Below are positions 8,535-16,168 of a stretch of DNA of 64,000 bases, one piece after another. The DNA comes from JAWPMV01 sp039819665 (GTDB lineage Bacteria > Bacteroidota > Bacteroidia > J057). Made by a program: the position numbers and the translations under genes. Each line of letters starts with the position of its first letter. Position 1 is the first letter of the stretch. The notes beneath the pieces were generated by a model, which was not told where the DNA came from, searched no databases, and was given only the letters and a program-made list of their open reading frames with translations. The stretch is taken from NCBI GenBank assembly GCA_039819665.1, contig JBCBRM010000026.1, positions 55,395-119,394 of the forward strand. The letters are read 5' to 3'.

Positions 8535-9116
8535 TTATTTCAGGAATCCTCCCAGCATGCCACCGATGTCATCCAACATACTTCCATCTCCATCCTGATC
8601 CAGTACTTTTCCTAGGATATCCATAACACCAGAACCTGAAGCCTGAGTTTGCTGCTGACTTTCTCCAGCCAACAATCCTGCAAGATCAGCAGGATTCAAT
8701 CCCTGGCTTTTCTGAGTTCTTCCCAATTGCCCTAAAATAACTGGGGCAAGGTTTTCAAGAAGGTTGCCTGACTGTCCTTGGTCAAGACCTGTCATTTGGC
8801 TAAGCACAGATTCGATTCCTCCACGCTTCTGACCAAATACGTGTCCTAGAATAGCACCACCGGGTCCGTTATCAGATTGAGAAAGAAAACCTCCCAAATT
8901 GTCCAGAATACTTCCGTCATGATCTTTCTGCAAGGCGTTACTGAGAGAAGCAGCACCATCTTCCGTAGCAGTATTCTTAGCAAGAGCTCCGACAATCATA
9001 GGAATTGCAGCTGAAATTGCTGCTCCGGTTACTCCTTCGTCAGCGCCAATATTTTTGGCCAGTCCCTGAAGTACCTGGCCACCAATTTGTTCGGTGAGTG
9101 CGTTTAGTAAAGACAT
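8535..9116 (-). CDS. DUF937 domain protein
   Basis: The 193-aa product, started at the ATG at 9116 (MSLLNALTEQIGGQV, the usual opening of the family), is a Gly/Leu/Gln-rich helical protein. Two similar acidic segments, DHDGSILDNLGGFL near residue 80 and DQDGDGSMLDDIGGML near the C-terminus, look like EF-hand-like calcium loops. DUF937 proteins have no established function. An upstream start at 9194 would add an unrelated basic stretch, so I reject it. It is a single gene with its own terminator. Confidence 0.88.
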   Translation of the reverse strand: MSLLNALTEQIGGQVLQGLAKNIGADEGVTGAAISAAIPMIVGALAKNTATEDGAASLSNALQKDHDGSILDNLGGFLSQSDNGPGGAILGHVFGQKRGGIESVLSQMTGLDQGQSGNLLENLAPVILGQLGRTQKSQGLNPADLAGLLAGESQQQTQASGSGVMDILGKVLDQDGDGSMLDDIGGMLGGFLK

Positions 9117-9284
9117 ACTTATTTGTAAAATTTTTTGAATAAAGTGAAATCGTTCAGTTTTAGGATACCGAGGTAGTGAAAAGGTCACACACAAGATAAA
9201 AAAATACGGGAAACGAATAATATGATGCTCGAATTTTTACAGATGTACTTGTTATTCTCTGAAACTGAGCTTTAACTTCACCCC

Positions 9285-10337
9285 ATGCTAAGTTACCCGA
9301 TTCATATTGGCGCTGATGGTCGTGAGAAGCTAGGAGAATTTCTACGAAACTCTGACTACTCTCAAATCCTTGTTCTGGCGGATGAAAACACCTATGAGTT
9401 ATGTTATCCCAAACTCAGGGATTATCTGCCGGTTCATGAAGCCATTCATATTCCTGCTGGGGAGAAATTCAAGACCCTTGAAACTTGTGTCGGAGTCTGG
9501 AGCAAGATGACTCAAATGGCCATGGATCGAAAAGCTATTATGGTCAATTTAGGCGGCGGAGTAATTGGAGATATGGGTGGAATGATTGCCAGTCTTTATA
9601 AAAGGGGAATTGATTTCGTTCAGGTTCCAACAACTTTGCTTTCACAGGTAGATGCGAGTGTAGGAAGTAAACTAGGAGTGGATTTTATGCAATTCAAAAA
9701 TCATATTGGCTTATTCAATGATCCACAAGGCGTTTACATCTGGCCAGGCTTTCTCAATACCCTTTCAGATCGGGAATTGGCTTCAGGTTTCGCCGAAGTA
9801 ATCAAGCATCATTTGATCGCAGATCAGGCAGGCTGGGAAGAGTTAAAACACATTCGCGATTTGCGAAAACTCGACTATACGCAAATCATTGAACATTCTA
9901 TAGCCATCAAACAAAGAATCGTTGAAGAAGATCCGTTTGAAAAGGGCGCTAGAAAATCCCTCAACTTTGGCCATACTATCGGACACGCCATAGAAAGTAT
10001 GCGGTTAGAAACTGAAGCACCTTTACTACATGGAGAAGCCATTTCCATCGGCATGATATGCGAAGCTTTCCTTTCTCGCGAAGCCGGCCTCATCGACACA
10101 AAAGCCCTCGTTAGTATCATCGAACTCATTTCAAACCACTATCCTTCCACCAACTTCTCCGCTGCTGAGTTTGATGACATTATTGCCAGAGCCTTAAACG
10201 ATAAGAAAAACGAAGGCAAGAAAATCATGTGCACCTTCATCGATGGTATTGGCCAGTTCAAGATTAATCAAGAGATCAGTGATGGAGATATCGAAGAGTC
10301 CCTGGAATTTTATAATGATATGGCAAAGGGGTATTAA
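9285..10337 (+). CDS. aroB: 3-dehydroquinate synthase
   Basis: This 350-aa enzyme converts DAHP to 3-dehydroquinate, the second step of the shikimate pathway, using NAD and a metal ion. The NAD-binding segment is seen in NLGGGVIGDMGGMIAS. The strongly conserved VPTTLLSQVDASVGSKLGVD segment follows. The metal-binding residues lie in SGFAEVIKHHLIAD, NFGHTIGHAIE and LLHGEAISIGM. Length and motifs are normal. The next gene, a gamma carbonic anhydrase, follows on the same strand after a palindromic gap. Confidence 0.97.
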   Translation: MLSYPIHIGADGREKLGEFLRNSDYSQILVLADENTYELCYPKLRDYLPVHEAIHIPAGEKFKTLETCVGVWSKMTQMAMDRKAIMVNLGGGVIGDMGGMIASLYKRGIDFVQVPTTLLSQVDASVGSKLGVDFMQFKNHIGLFNDPQGVYIWPGFLNTLSDRELASGFAEVIKHHLIADQAGWEELKHIRDLRKLDYTQIIEHSIAIKQRIVEEDPFEKGARKSLNFGHTIGHAIESMRLETEAPLLHGEAISIGMICEAFLSREAGLIDTKALVSIIELISNHYPSTNFSAAEFDDIIARALNDKKNEGKKIMCTFIDGIGQFKINQEISDGDIEESLEFYNDMAKGY

Positions 10338-10346
10338 GAAGTTCCA

Positions 10347-10412
10347 GCGTGTTGTGGTGTTATATTGCGGTAGTTGGTATTTTAGTGCCACAACTATACC
10401 ACTACAACACGC
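10347..10412. repeat. Intergenic imperfect palindrome, GTGTT/AACAC class, copy 2
   Basis: GCGTGTTGTGGTGTTATA (10347-10364) pairs with TATACCACTACAACACGC (10395-10412) with two mismatches in 18. It lies between aroB and the carbonic anhydrase gene, both on the plus strand, and a further AACAC tail (CCAACACTTTAACAC) follows. It belongs to the class seen at 1466, 15337, 29254 and 49069. Confidence 0.7.
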
Positions 10413-10433
10413 CAACACTTTAACACTCCCTTC

Positions 10434-10946
10434 ATGGCCCTCATAAAATCCTTCAAATCCCACGTTCCGGAAATCCATCCATCGGCTAGTTTAGCTGAAA
10501 ATGCTACCATCATCGGTGAAGTTGAAATCGGTGAAGAAAGTAGCATTTGGTACAATGCAGTTTTGCGAGGAGATGTAGGAGCGATTAAAGTTGGGAAGAG
10601 AAGTAATATTCAGGATGGAGCGATTCTTCATTGCTCGACGGGACTTACCCCTTGCGTAGTAGGGGACGAAGTCGTGGTGGGGCATAATGCCATCCTACAC
10701 GGATGTACAGTAGAAGATCAAGTATTGATTGGGATGGGAGCAATAGTTCTGGATGAAGTGGTGATTCCTATGCATACCATCATTGCAGCAAATGCTTTGG
10801 TAAAGCAAGGAGCAGTTTTGGAAGGAGGTTTTATGTATGCAGGCACACCAGCTAAAAAGATAAAAGCCCTGAGTGAATCTCAAATTGAAATGATTCGCTC
10901 AGGGGCTTTACATTATGTAGAAAATGCGAAACTACATTGGGGCTGA
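10434..10946 (+). CDS. Gamma carbonic anhydrase family protein
   Basis: The 170-aa protein is a left-handed parallel beta-helix made of hexapeptide repeats (for example ATIIGEVEIGEESSIWYNAV, then RGDVGAIKVGKRSNIQDGAI). The metal-binding His residues of the gamma class are visible in DGAILHCST, VVGHNAILHGCTV and the following beta-turns. Such proteins form trimers with zinc between subunits; activity as an anhydrase varies within the family. The gene is 96 bases after aroB on the same strand. Length and motif order are typical of the YrdA/CaiE/PaaY group. Confidence 0.9.
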   Translation: MALIKSFKSHVPEIHPSASLAENATIIGEVEIGEESSIWYNAVLRGDVGAIKVGKRSNIQDGAILHCSTGLTPCVVGDEVVVGHNAILHGCTVEDQVLIGMGAIVLDEVVIPMHTIIAANALVKQGAVLEGGFMYAGTPAKKIKALSESQIEMIRSGALHYVENAKLHWG

Positions 10947-10990
10947 TGTCTGTGGAATGAGACTAAAAATTGTCAGCACCCGATTTCGCA

Positions 10991-11497
10991 TCAAGACATA
11001 TACAAATACGGCTTCCAGTCTTCTCGTACATTCCCGGCAAAATTACTCAGAAACATCACAAAGCTCGGACGGAAAGGTTGATGGGTCATACTAAGCCCTG
11101 CTTTTTCAGGACTTAGAGCTCCCTTTTTCGAATTACAGCTTTGGCAGGCTGTAACAAGGTTATACCAGGTATCTCTTCCGCCTTTTGCCTTAGGAACCAC
11201 GTGATCAATGGTCAGATTTTCTCTGCTACCGCAATAGACGCATCTGTTTCCGTCTCGCTTAAATATATTGTGGCGAGAAAGGTTCACGCGCTTATAAGGC
11301 AATTGAACATAACGTTTCAGGCGAATGATTGAAGGGAACTTAAACTCTGAATTTATAGAACAAAGTTTACGTTTCGGATTGTCAGACAACATTTCCGCTT
11401 TGTCCAGAAATATCAGGACAAATGCACGCTCGACCGAACAAATAGTTATGGCCTGGTAATCCGAATTCAAGACTAATACACTTTCTCTAACTACCAT
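10991..11497 (-). CDS. HNH endonuclease domain protein
   Basis: The 168-aa product has a classic HNH nuclease core at about residues 85-135: NRCVYCGSRENLTIDHVVPK, then GGRDTWYNLVTACQSCNSKK. The two CxxC pairs bind a structural zinc and the DH...N...H-like residues form the beta-beta-alpha-metal fold. This form, with an N-terminal region VLVLNSDYQAITICSVERAF, is widespread in Bacteroidota and cyanobacteria as a free-standing protein of unknown target. It overlaps the upstream NlpC/P60 gene by seven bases, so they share a transcript. No restriction or phage genes lie nearby. Confidence 0.92.
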   Translation of the reverse strand: MVVRESVLVLNSDYQAITICSVERAFVLIFLDKAEMLSDNPKRKLCSINSEFKFPSIIRLKRYVQLPYKRVNLSRHNIFKRDGNRCVYCGSRENLTIDHVVPKAKGGRDTWYNLVTACQSCNSKKGALSPEKAGLSMTHQPFRPSFVMFLSNFAGNVREDWKPYLYMS

Positions 11498-12255
11498 CTT
11501 TTTATGATAATAAGTTTATGTGTCAATTGATTGCTATCAATATCAATGATCCCAGATTCTTCGAATCTGTCTTTACGCACCCTCCCGGATGCATGGAGTA
11601 TATGATCGAGGTGTATAAGGATTCCTACGTGCGTAATCCGACTTTGTTGGGGTTTGGCAAAGAATGCGAGGTCGCCCGGCTGATGCTCGCCATAAGGAAT
11701 CGTTTTACCTTCTTTCGCTTGTTGAGAAGAATCTCTTGGGATGGAAACACCACACATAGCATAAACCATTTGGCTAAAGCCCGAACAGTCTATTCCAAAG
11801 CCTGATCTTCCGCCCCACAGATAAGGGATATTAAAAAAATAGCGGGCAATATCTACCCGCTTATCAAATTCTTGTATGTCAATCGCCCGAAAACCCTTGG
11901 GCATACTCCACCGCTTACCTGCCATGTCGAAAGCGGACTTGCCGCTACTGACCGGAATTTTTACCCCCAGGGGTATCCGCATATGGCTTCCATCGTCGAG
12001 CATAAGACTTCCTTCTAAAACATATCGCCAAGTTTCAAAGGATTCATATTCCTTTTGATCAATTGGCAAGAACATTCGAGGGTTTACCCATCCCTCATAT
12101 CTGTCAGAGAGCATTCTCACTTTGTACCAATTCCCTTCCTCCTCCAGTTTTTCGACCGCTTCACCAAATAAAACCTGGCTTACCATCTCTGCTGAATCAG
12201 CAGCATTTCCCCGTAAGGGTACAACAGCTTCTCTTGCAACATACAATTCTGGCAT
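11491..12255 (-). CDS. SH3-NlpC/P60 cell-wall peptidase (C40)
   Basis: The 254-aa protein has an N-terminal bacterial SH3-like region (about residues 5-65, with GNWYKVRMLSDRYEGWVN) and a C-terminal NlpC/P60 domain (about 135-254). The catalytic Cys is in GIDCSGFSQMVY, the His in ITHVGILIHLDHILHA. The family cleaves peptide stems in peptidoglycan, typically gamma-D-Glu-diamino acid bonds. No signal peptide is visible, so it may work on muropeptides in the cytoplasm, as known for some SH3-P60 enzymes. The gene lies seven bases into the HNH gene. Confidence 0.92.
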   Translation of the reverse strand: MPELYVAREAVVPLRGNAADSAEMVSQVLFGEAVEKLEEEGNWYKVRMLSDRYEGWVNPRMFLPIDQKEYESFETWRYVLEGSLMLDDGSHMRIPLGVKIPVSSGKSAFDMAGKRWSMPKGFRAIDIQEFDKRVDIARYFFNIPYLWGGRSGFGIDCSGFSQMVYAMCGVSIPRDSSQQAKEGKTIPYGEHQPGDLAFFAKPQQSRITHVGILIHLDHILHASGRVRKDRFEESGIIDIDSNQLTHKLIIIKRW

Positions 12256-12373
12256 TATCGCAAGATTATCTCAGGGTTATCGGTATGGAAAGTCCTCATT
12301 ATCCGTAAGATAAGAGAGAAAAATCAGAAACACATGAGCTTTATAATATATTTCTGAATAAAGATTAAAGTCC

Positions 12374-12404
12374 TTTGAAATCCTCACCGAGCTTTGTATC
12401 TTTC
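12374..12404 (+). promoter_or_regulatory. Candidate Bacteroidota promoter for DUF177-rpmF
   Basis: TTTG (12374-12377), a 19-base spacer and TATCTTTC (12397-12404) match the -33/-7 consensus (TTTG, then TAnnTTTG) at 7 of 8 positions of the -7 box. Starting here, the transcript would carry a leader of about 115 bases holding the hairpin at 12444-12481. Confidence 0.45.
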
Positions 12405-12443
12405 TATTCAAATCAATTTTTTTTTAACTTCTAAACTCCTTGC

Positions 12444-12481
12444 AAAGAAAAGCTGATTCATTTTTGAATCGGTTTTTCTTT
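12444..12481 (+). promoter_or_regulatory. Terminator-like leader hairpin before DUF177-rpmF
   Basis: The arms are 12444-12460 and 12465-12481, with a TTTT loop. The 17-bp stem contains two G.U pairs that work only in plus-strand RNA (on the other strand they would be A.C mismatches). A short U stretch follows. It lies between two promoter candidates and 45 bases before the DUF177 start, so it may be an attenuator for a ribosomal-protein operon. Confidence 0.45.
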
Positions 12482-12498
12482 TTATGCACTTTTTTATC

Positions 12499-12506
12499 TA
12501 ACTTTG
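12499..12506 (+). promoter_or_regulatory. Candidate -7 promoter box TAACTTTG
   Basis: TAACTTTG matches the Bacteroidota -7 consensus TAnnTTTG exactly and lies 20 bases before the DUF177 start codon. No TTG at the expected -33 distance is seen, which lowers confidence. It would give a short leader without the upstream hairpin. Confidence 0.4.
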
Positions 12507-12526
12507 CCAGCCGAAAGAAAGAGCCG

Positions 12527-13087
12527 ATGTCGAAAGAGCGCAACTTTTTGAGAAAATACTCCCTGAATGTTGCTCGCATGAAGCCAGGGAAAAATGAGGA
12601 GGACTTTCACATAGGCCCTGAGTTTTTTGATCATTTTGAAGTTTCGCCTGTAAAGACAGGAGTGGTTGATGCTCATCTGGTGATGCAGAAATACGGCACC
12701 CATGTGGATGTTGTTTTTCAGATGCGGGGATGGATAGAATTGAATTGCGATCGCTGCGGAGAACCTTATCCGCACGAGTTTGAAACAGAGGAGCGCATTA
12801 TCTATTCTTTTGATTCAGATATGGATTTTGAAGGATATGAAGTGATGTATGTGAATAGTGGAGAAGATAAACTTGACATCAGCCAAGAATTGTACGATTT
12901 TGTGCAAATTTCCATTCCGTTGCGAAAGGTTCCGCATCCAGATGTACACCTTTGTGCTCCGGAAGTTCTTGAAGCTTTGGGACTGAATGAAAGAGGCGAA
13001 CCCAAAAGAATAAAGCAAGAAAAAGAGGAAAAAGAAATTGATCCTCGTTGGGCAGCTTTAAAGAAGCTCAAAGATCAAAATCAGTAG
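12527..13087 (+). CDS. DUF177 (YceD-like) protein upstream of rpmF
   Basis: The 186-aa protein starts at the ATG at 12527 (MSKERNFLRKYSLN). It carries the conserved CxxC of DUF177 in ELNCDRCGEPYPHEF and a second Cys in DVHLCAPEVLEA, plus the DISQELYDFVQISIPLR segment that marks the family. DUF177/YceD proteins lie almost universally next to rpmF and have been linked to 23S rRNA accumulation. An upstream ATG-like start at 12440 would extend it into the leader hairpin and is rejected. rpmF begins 42 bases downstream on the same strand. Confidence 0.92.
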   Translation: MSKERNFLRKYSLNVARMKPGKNEEDFHIGPEFFDHFEVSPVKTGVVDAHLVMQKYGTHVDVVFQMRGWIELNCDRCGEPYPHEFETEERIIYSFDSDMDFEGYEVMYVNSGEDKLDISQELYDFVQISIPLRKVPHPDVHLCAPEVLEALGLNERGEPKRIKQEKEEKEIDPRWAALKKLKDQNQ

Positions 13088-13129
13088 ATAAAGAAGAAAG
13101 CAATAATTAACGAATAAGAGTTTAAGATA

Positions 13130-13312
13130 ATGGCGCATCCGAAGCGAAAAATTTCCAAAACCCGCAGGGATAAAAGAAGAACTCACCTGAAACTAAAGTC
13201 CAAAACTTACTACATGGACCCCGAAACTGGTGAGCCGGTATTGTATCACAGAGTGAGCCTGGAGAGCGGTACCTACAGAGGTCGCCAAATCCTGGAGCCC
13301 AAAGACGAATAA
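13130..13312 (+). CDS. rpmF: 50S ribosomal protein L32
   Basis: The 60-aa protein starts MAHPKRKISKTRRDKRRTH, the standard L32 N-terminus, and has the basic, short composition of the family. It is a component of the large ribosomal subunit. In this version the C-terminal zinc Cys residues are absent, a Cys-minus form that is frequent in Bacteroidota. It is the last gene of a two-gene unit with DUF177 and ends at a strong terminator. Confidence 0.97.
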   Translation: MAHPKRKISKTRRDKRRTHLKLKSKTYYMDPETGEPVLYHRVSLESGTYRGRQILEPKDE

Positions 13313-13340
13313 GCTTAGCCTTAGGCTAATCAATATATTC

Positions 13341-13386
13341 AGGCCTTGGATGCTTTTTAATCGAAGCATCCAAGGCCTTGTTTTGT
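13341..13386 (+). terminator. Intrinsic terminator of rpmF
   Basis: AGGCCTTGGATGCTT (13341-13355) and AAGCATCCAAGGCCT (13364-13378) form a perfect 15-bp stem with an 8-base loop, followed by TGTTTTG. It closes the DUF177-rpmF transcript. Confidence 0.88.
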
Positions 13387-13511
13387 GGAGTTTTTTTTGA
13401 AAGGTTGCAGCTGGGGGGAAGAGGATCGGAAGCATATGCTACTATTTTTCCTAAGATTCACGATCTCTCAGCACGCAAGTCCTAACACCAGCCGAACTTC
13501 GAGATGACAGC

Positions 13512-15326
13512 TTACTCAACCTTCGTCTCCAGCCAATGTTTCCGCATTTCCGCTTCTTTGGCTTTCACTTTCTTATTACTCAGAATATTGTAGGTTTTTG
13601 AGCGACTATCTCCTGTATAGGTAAATTCGATTTGCTTCAATTCTTTTAGCCCAAGCAAAACAGATAGGCGAACCTTATCTCCCGGCTTTAACTCATTGGC
13701 CCATTCATCCAGATCCACTTCACCCGCCTTCTTTCCATCTACCTCTAACAATAGATCATCAGCCCCAACCCCTGCATTGTATATATCACTACCTGGGACC
13801 ACGCGGCTGATCAAGTGCCCCTGACTGATTCTTTCGGCAGCAGTTATCCCTAAAGCCCTTTTTCCAGAAGATTCGCTTATTCCAATCTCCATTTCGAGCC
13901 CCATAGGAGCTAAGAAAGATTCGTAATCAATCGCAGTCGCTCCATGCACATAATTAGCAAAGAATTGCTCCCAACTTTCACCCGTCAATTTTTCCAAGGC
14001 TTCCTGAACCCCATCTTCCGGCACTCCTTTATCCTTTTGGTAGTAGTTTTTGAACAAATACTGAAATACCTGATCAAGACCTTTCTCACCTTTACTCTGT
14101 GCTCTCATCTTCAGATCAATCATTAAGCCCAAACGACTCCCCAACTGGTAATAAGAAATTCGGTGATCTGGATGTGCATAGGGGGAAGTAGACAACCAGC
14201 TATCGAAACTGGAATTGGAAGGGGAAATAACTTGCGACGCATAATTTCCTTCCAGGCTACGAATCGTATTTGCCATCCTTTTAAAAAATTCATCTTCATC
14301 TATGATCCCCGCTCGCACCAGGGTCAGTTGGGCATAATACTCCGTTACCCCTTCTGTAAACCAATGTAGATGGGTGTATTGCTGTTCCCTATAATCATAA
14401 GGCCACATTGCAGCCGGACGGATACGTTTCACATTCCAGACATGCCAAAATTCATGGCTGGTAATTCCCATGAGCCCACCTATAGCTGCTTCCGGGCTTT
14501 GAGCTACAGAAGAGGGCAAAGCAAAACTTGCAGAATTGCTATGTTCGACCGCATGACGCATCCGATAGGGGAGAAGCCGGTAAATGAAATGGTATTCTTC
14601 GAAAGGATAGCCCCCAAAAAGGGAAGACTGCTCCTGAACTATTTTTTTAACATCCTCCAAAATGACCCGCTCTGTTTCACTTCCTCCTACAAACTCTCCC
14701 TGAAAATGGAGTTTAAAGGAGCAATTTTCATCCGAAAATTCCAGCGTCCTCATCTCTTCCGCAAAAACTGTAGGAGAATCTACGAATTCATGATAGGTAG
14801 CTGCTTTATAAGACTTTCTCGATCCATTTTGCTTCAAAGCCGTAGCAATCTTCCAGTCATCAGGCAGCTCAGGCACTTCCAGCTTCACCGGATCATTGTA
14901 GCGTCCCTCCACATGCATAAAGAGATTGATGGGATTAAAATAAGCTTCTCCCAAGCCATAGTAACTCGAACCTGCATCCCGATTATTAGCGAAACAACGA
15001 TAGCGAATCCGAATTTCGCCCCCTTTATTATGCATCACCTTCCAACTATCCTTATTCACTTTCTGCCACTTCAACTTATTTCCCGAAGCATCCCAAGCCT
15101 CAAAATGAGAAATCGCCCCCGAATAATCCTGCATGATATACCTCCCCGGTCGCCAGGCCGGAATCATAAATACCGTATAGCTATCCGTTTGGCTCTGCGC
15201 CCGAGCTTCAATGATGTAGGTATGTGTATTGGGCGTCAGCCAGCTGAGGCTGTATTGGTATTCAGCCGAAAAAGCGATGCTTGACATGAGAAGGAGAAAG
15301 CTGAGGAATAGGAAGAGTTTGTTCAT
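13512..15326 (-). CDS. M61-family (glycyl) aminopeptidase with PDZ domain
   Basis: The 604-aa exported protein has a signal peptide (about residues 1-21). A beta-rich N-terminal domain follows. The M61 catalytic domain shows the HExxH zinc motif in GITSHEFWHVWNVKRIRP, with the third ligand Glu in HWFTEGVTEYYAQL. A PDZ-like domain lies near residues 495-575 (around VVPGSDIYNAGVGADDLLLE). Members of M61 remove small N-terminal residues such as Gly or Ala from peptides in the periplasm. Downstream of the response regulator gene on the same strand but separated by an intergenic palindrome, so probably a separate unit. Confidence 0.94.
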   Translation of the reverse strand: MNKLFLFLSFLLLMSSIAFSAEYQYSLSWLTPNTHTYIIEARAQSQTDSYTVFMIPAWRPGRYIMQDYSGAISHFEAWDASGNKLKWQKVNKDSWKVMHNKGGEIRIRYRCFANNRDAGSSYYGLGEAYFNPINLFMHVEGRYNDPVKLEVPELPDDWKIATALKQNGSRKSYKAATYHEFVDSPTVFAEEMRTLEFSDENCSFKLHFQGEFVGGSETERVILEDVKKIVQEQSSLFGGYPFEEYHFIYRLLPYRMRHAVEHSNSASFALPSSVAQSPEAAIGGLMGITSHEFWHVWNVKRIRPAAMWPYDYREQQYTHLHWFTEGVTEYYAQLTLVRAGIIDEDEFFKRMANTIRSLEGNYASQVISPSNSSFDSWLSTSPYAHPDHRISYYQLGSRLGLMIDLKMRAQSKGEKGLDQVFQYLFKNYYQKDKGVPEDGVQEALEKLTGESWEQFFANYVHGATAIDYESFLAPMGLEMEIGISESSGKRALGITAAERISQGHLISRVVPGSDIYNAGVGADDLLLEVDGKKAGEVDLDEWANELKPGDKVRLSVLLGLKELKQIEFTYTGDSRSKTYNILSNKKVKAKEAEMRKHWLETKVE

Positions 15327-15336
15327 AGGGAAAGAG

Positions 15337-15408
15337 GTGTTTTAGTCTTGTAGTATGGATGTTTTAGTTTACAGAATTTCTCGCGACAACACCAAAACAC
15401 TACAACAC
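15337..15408. repeat. Intergenic imperfect palindrome, GTGTT/AACAC class, copy 3
   Basis: The 22-base arms 15337-15358 (GTGTTTTAGTCTTGTAGTAT plus GG) and 15387-15408 pair at 16 of 22 positions. It fills nearly the whole gap between the end of the response regulator gene and the start of the M61 gene. It is the most decayed copy in the set. Confidence 0.55.
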
Positions 15409-15416
15409 TTTCTTTT

Positions 15417-16109
15417 TTACTCCACCACCATCCGAAAACCCTTTCCATGTACATTTTCGATCTTAATGTTCGGATCTACTTTAAATCTTTTCCGCAATTT
15501 GCTGATGAAAACATCCATGCTACGGGCGTTGAAATAATTGTCATCGCCCCAGAGAGTTTTGAGGGCCTCGTCGCGGGGAAGGAGATCATTTTTATTAACG
15601 AGGAGTAGGCGAAGAAGGTCCGCTTCTTTTGGAGAAAGTCGGTCTGCTTCTCCATTGTAAGCAATCGTATTGAGACGATAGTTGAATTCAAAATTGCCGA
15701 ATGAAAATTCATCAGGTAGGCGATCCTGCGGAGCACTGTCTCCAGACTTAGCCCTTTTTAAAATGGCTTTTACCCGATACAAAAGTTCTTCCGAATCGAA
15801 AGGTTTGGTGATGTAATCGTCTGCGCCGATCTCAAATCCCTTATGTACATCTTCTTTCATGGTCCGGGCCGTAAGAAAAATAATGGGAATGTCAGAATTG
15901 ATCTCCCGTATTTCATTTCCCAATGCAAAGCCGTCTTTCTTCGGCATCATTACATCCAAAATACAGAGGTCAAAACCTTCACTTTTAAAAGCTTCAAATC
16001 CTGCTTCCCCATCTCTTACGAGGGTCACATCATAGTCATTCATTTGCAGGTAGTCTCGTAGAACAGCTCCAAAGTTTGCTTCGTCTTCTACCAGTAAGAT
16101 CCTTGCCAT
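15417..16109 (-). CDS. OmpR-family response regulator
   Basis: The 230-aa protein has a receiver domain (about residues 1-115) with the phosphoacceptor Asp in DLCILDVMMPKKDG and the acidic pocket in LLVEDEANF. A winged-helix DNA-binding domain (about 135-230) ends the protein (SPKEADLLRLLLVNKNDLL, then FISKLRKRFKVDPNIKIENV). It should bind DNA when phosphorylated by the histidine kinase encoded directly upstream (59-base gap). The operon is divergent from a secreted acidic protein at 17997, a likely target. Confidence 0.96.
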   Translation of the reverse strand: MARILLVEDEANFGAVLRDYLQMNDYDVTLVRDGEAGFEAFKSEGFDLCILDVMMPKKDGFALGNEIREINSDIPIIFLTARTMKEDVHKGFEIGADDYITKPFDSEELLYRVKAILKRAKSGDSAPQDRLPDEFSFGNFEFNYRLNTIAYNGEADRLSPKEADLLRLLLVNKNDLLPRDEALKTLWGDDNYFNARSMDVFISKLRKRFKVDPNIKIENVHGKGFRMVVE

Positions 16110-16168
16110 GTGTTTCTGTTATTGATCATTGATGCAGAATGATAGGCCCTGCATCCATTCTTGTTCTT

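Noticed and set aside
9273..9280. TAACTTCA as a -7 box for aroB, with TTG 21 bases upstream
   Set aside because: It lies only four bases before the start codon, which would make a leaderless message; the box is also 6 of 8.
12440..12526. Upstream start for DUF177 adding a hydrophobic leader
   Set aside because: It would translate the leader hairpin and add residues not seen in the family; the ATG at 12527 gives the usual N-terminus.
14370..15284. A 304-codon open frame antisense to the M61 peptidase gene
   Set aside because: It is wholly inside a convincing M61 coding sequence; its protein has no domain, signal or composition of a real gene and is rich in Ile/Arg, as expected for a shadow frame.
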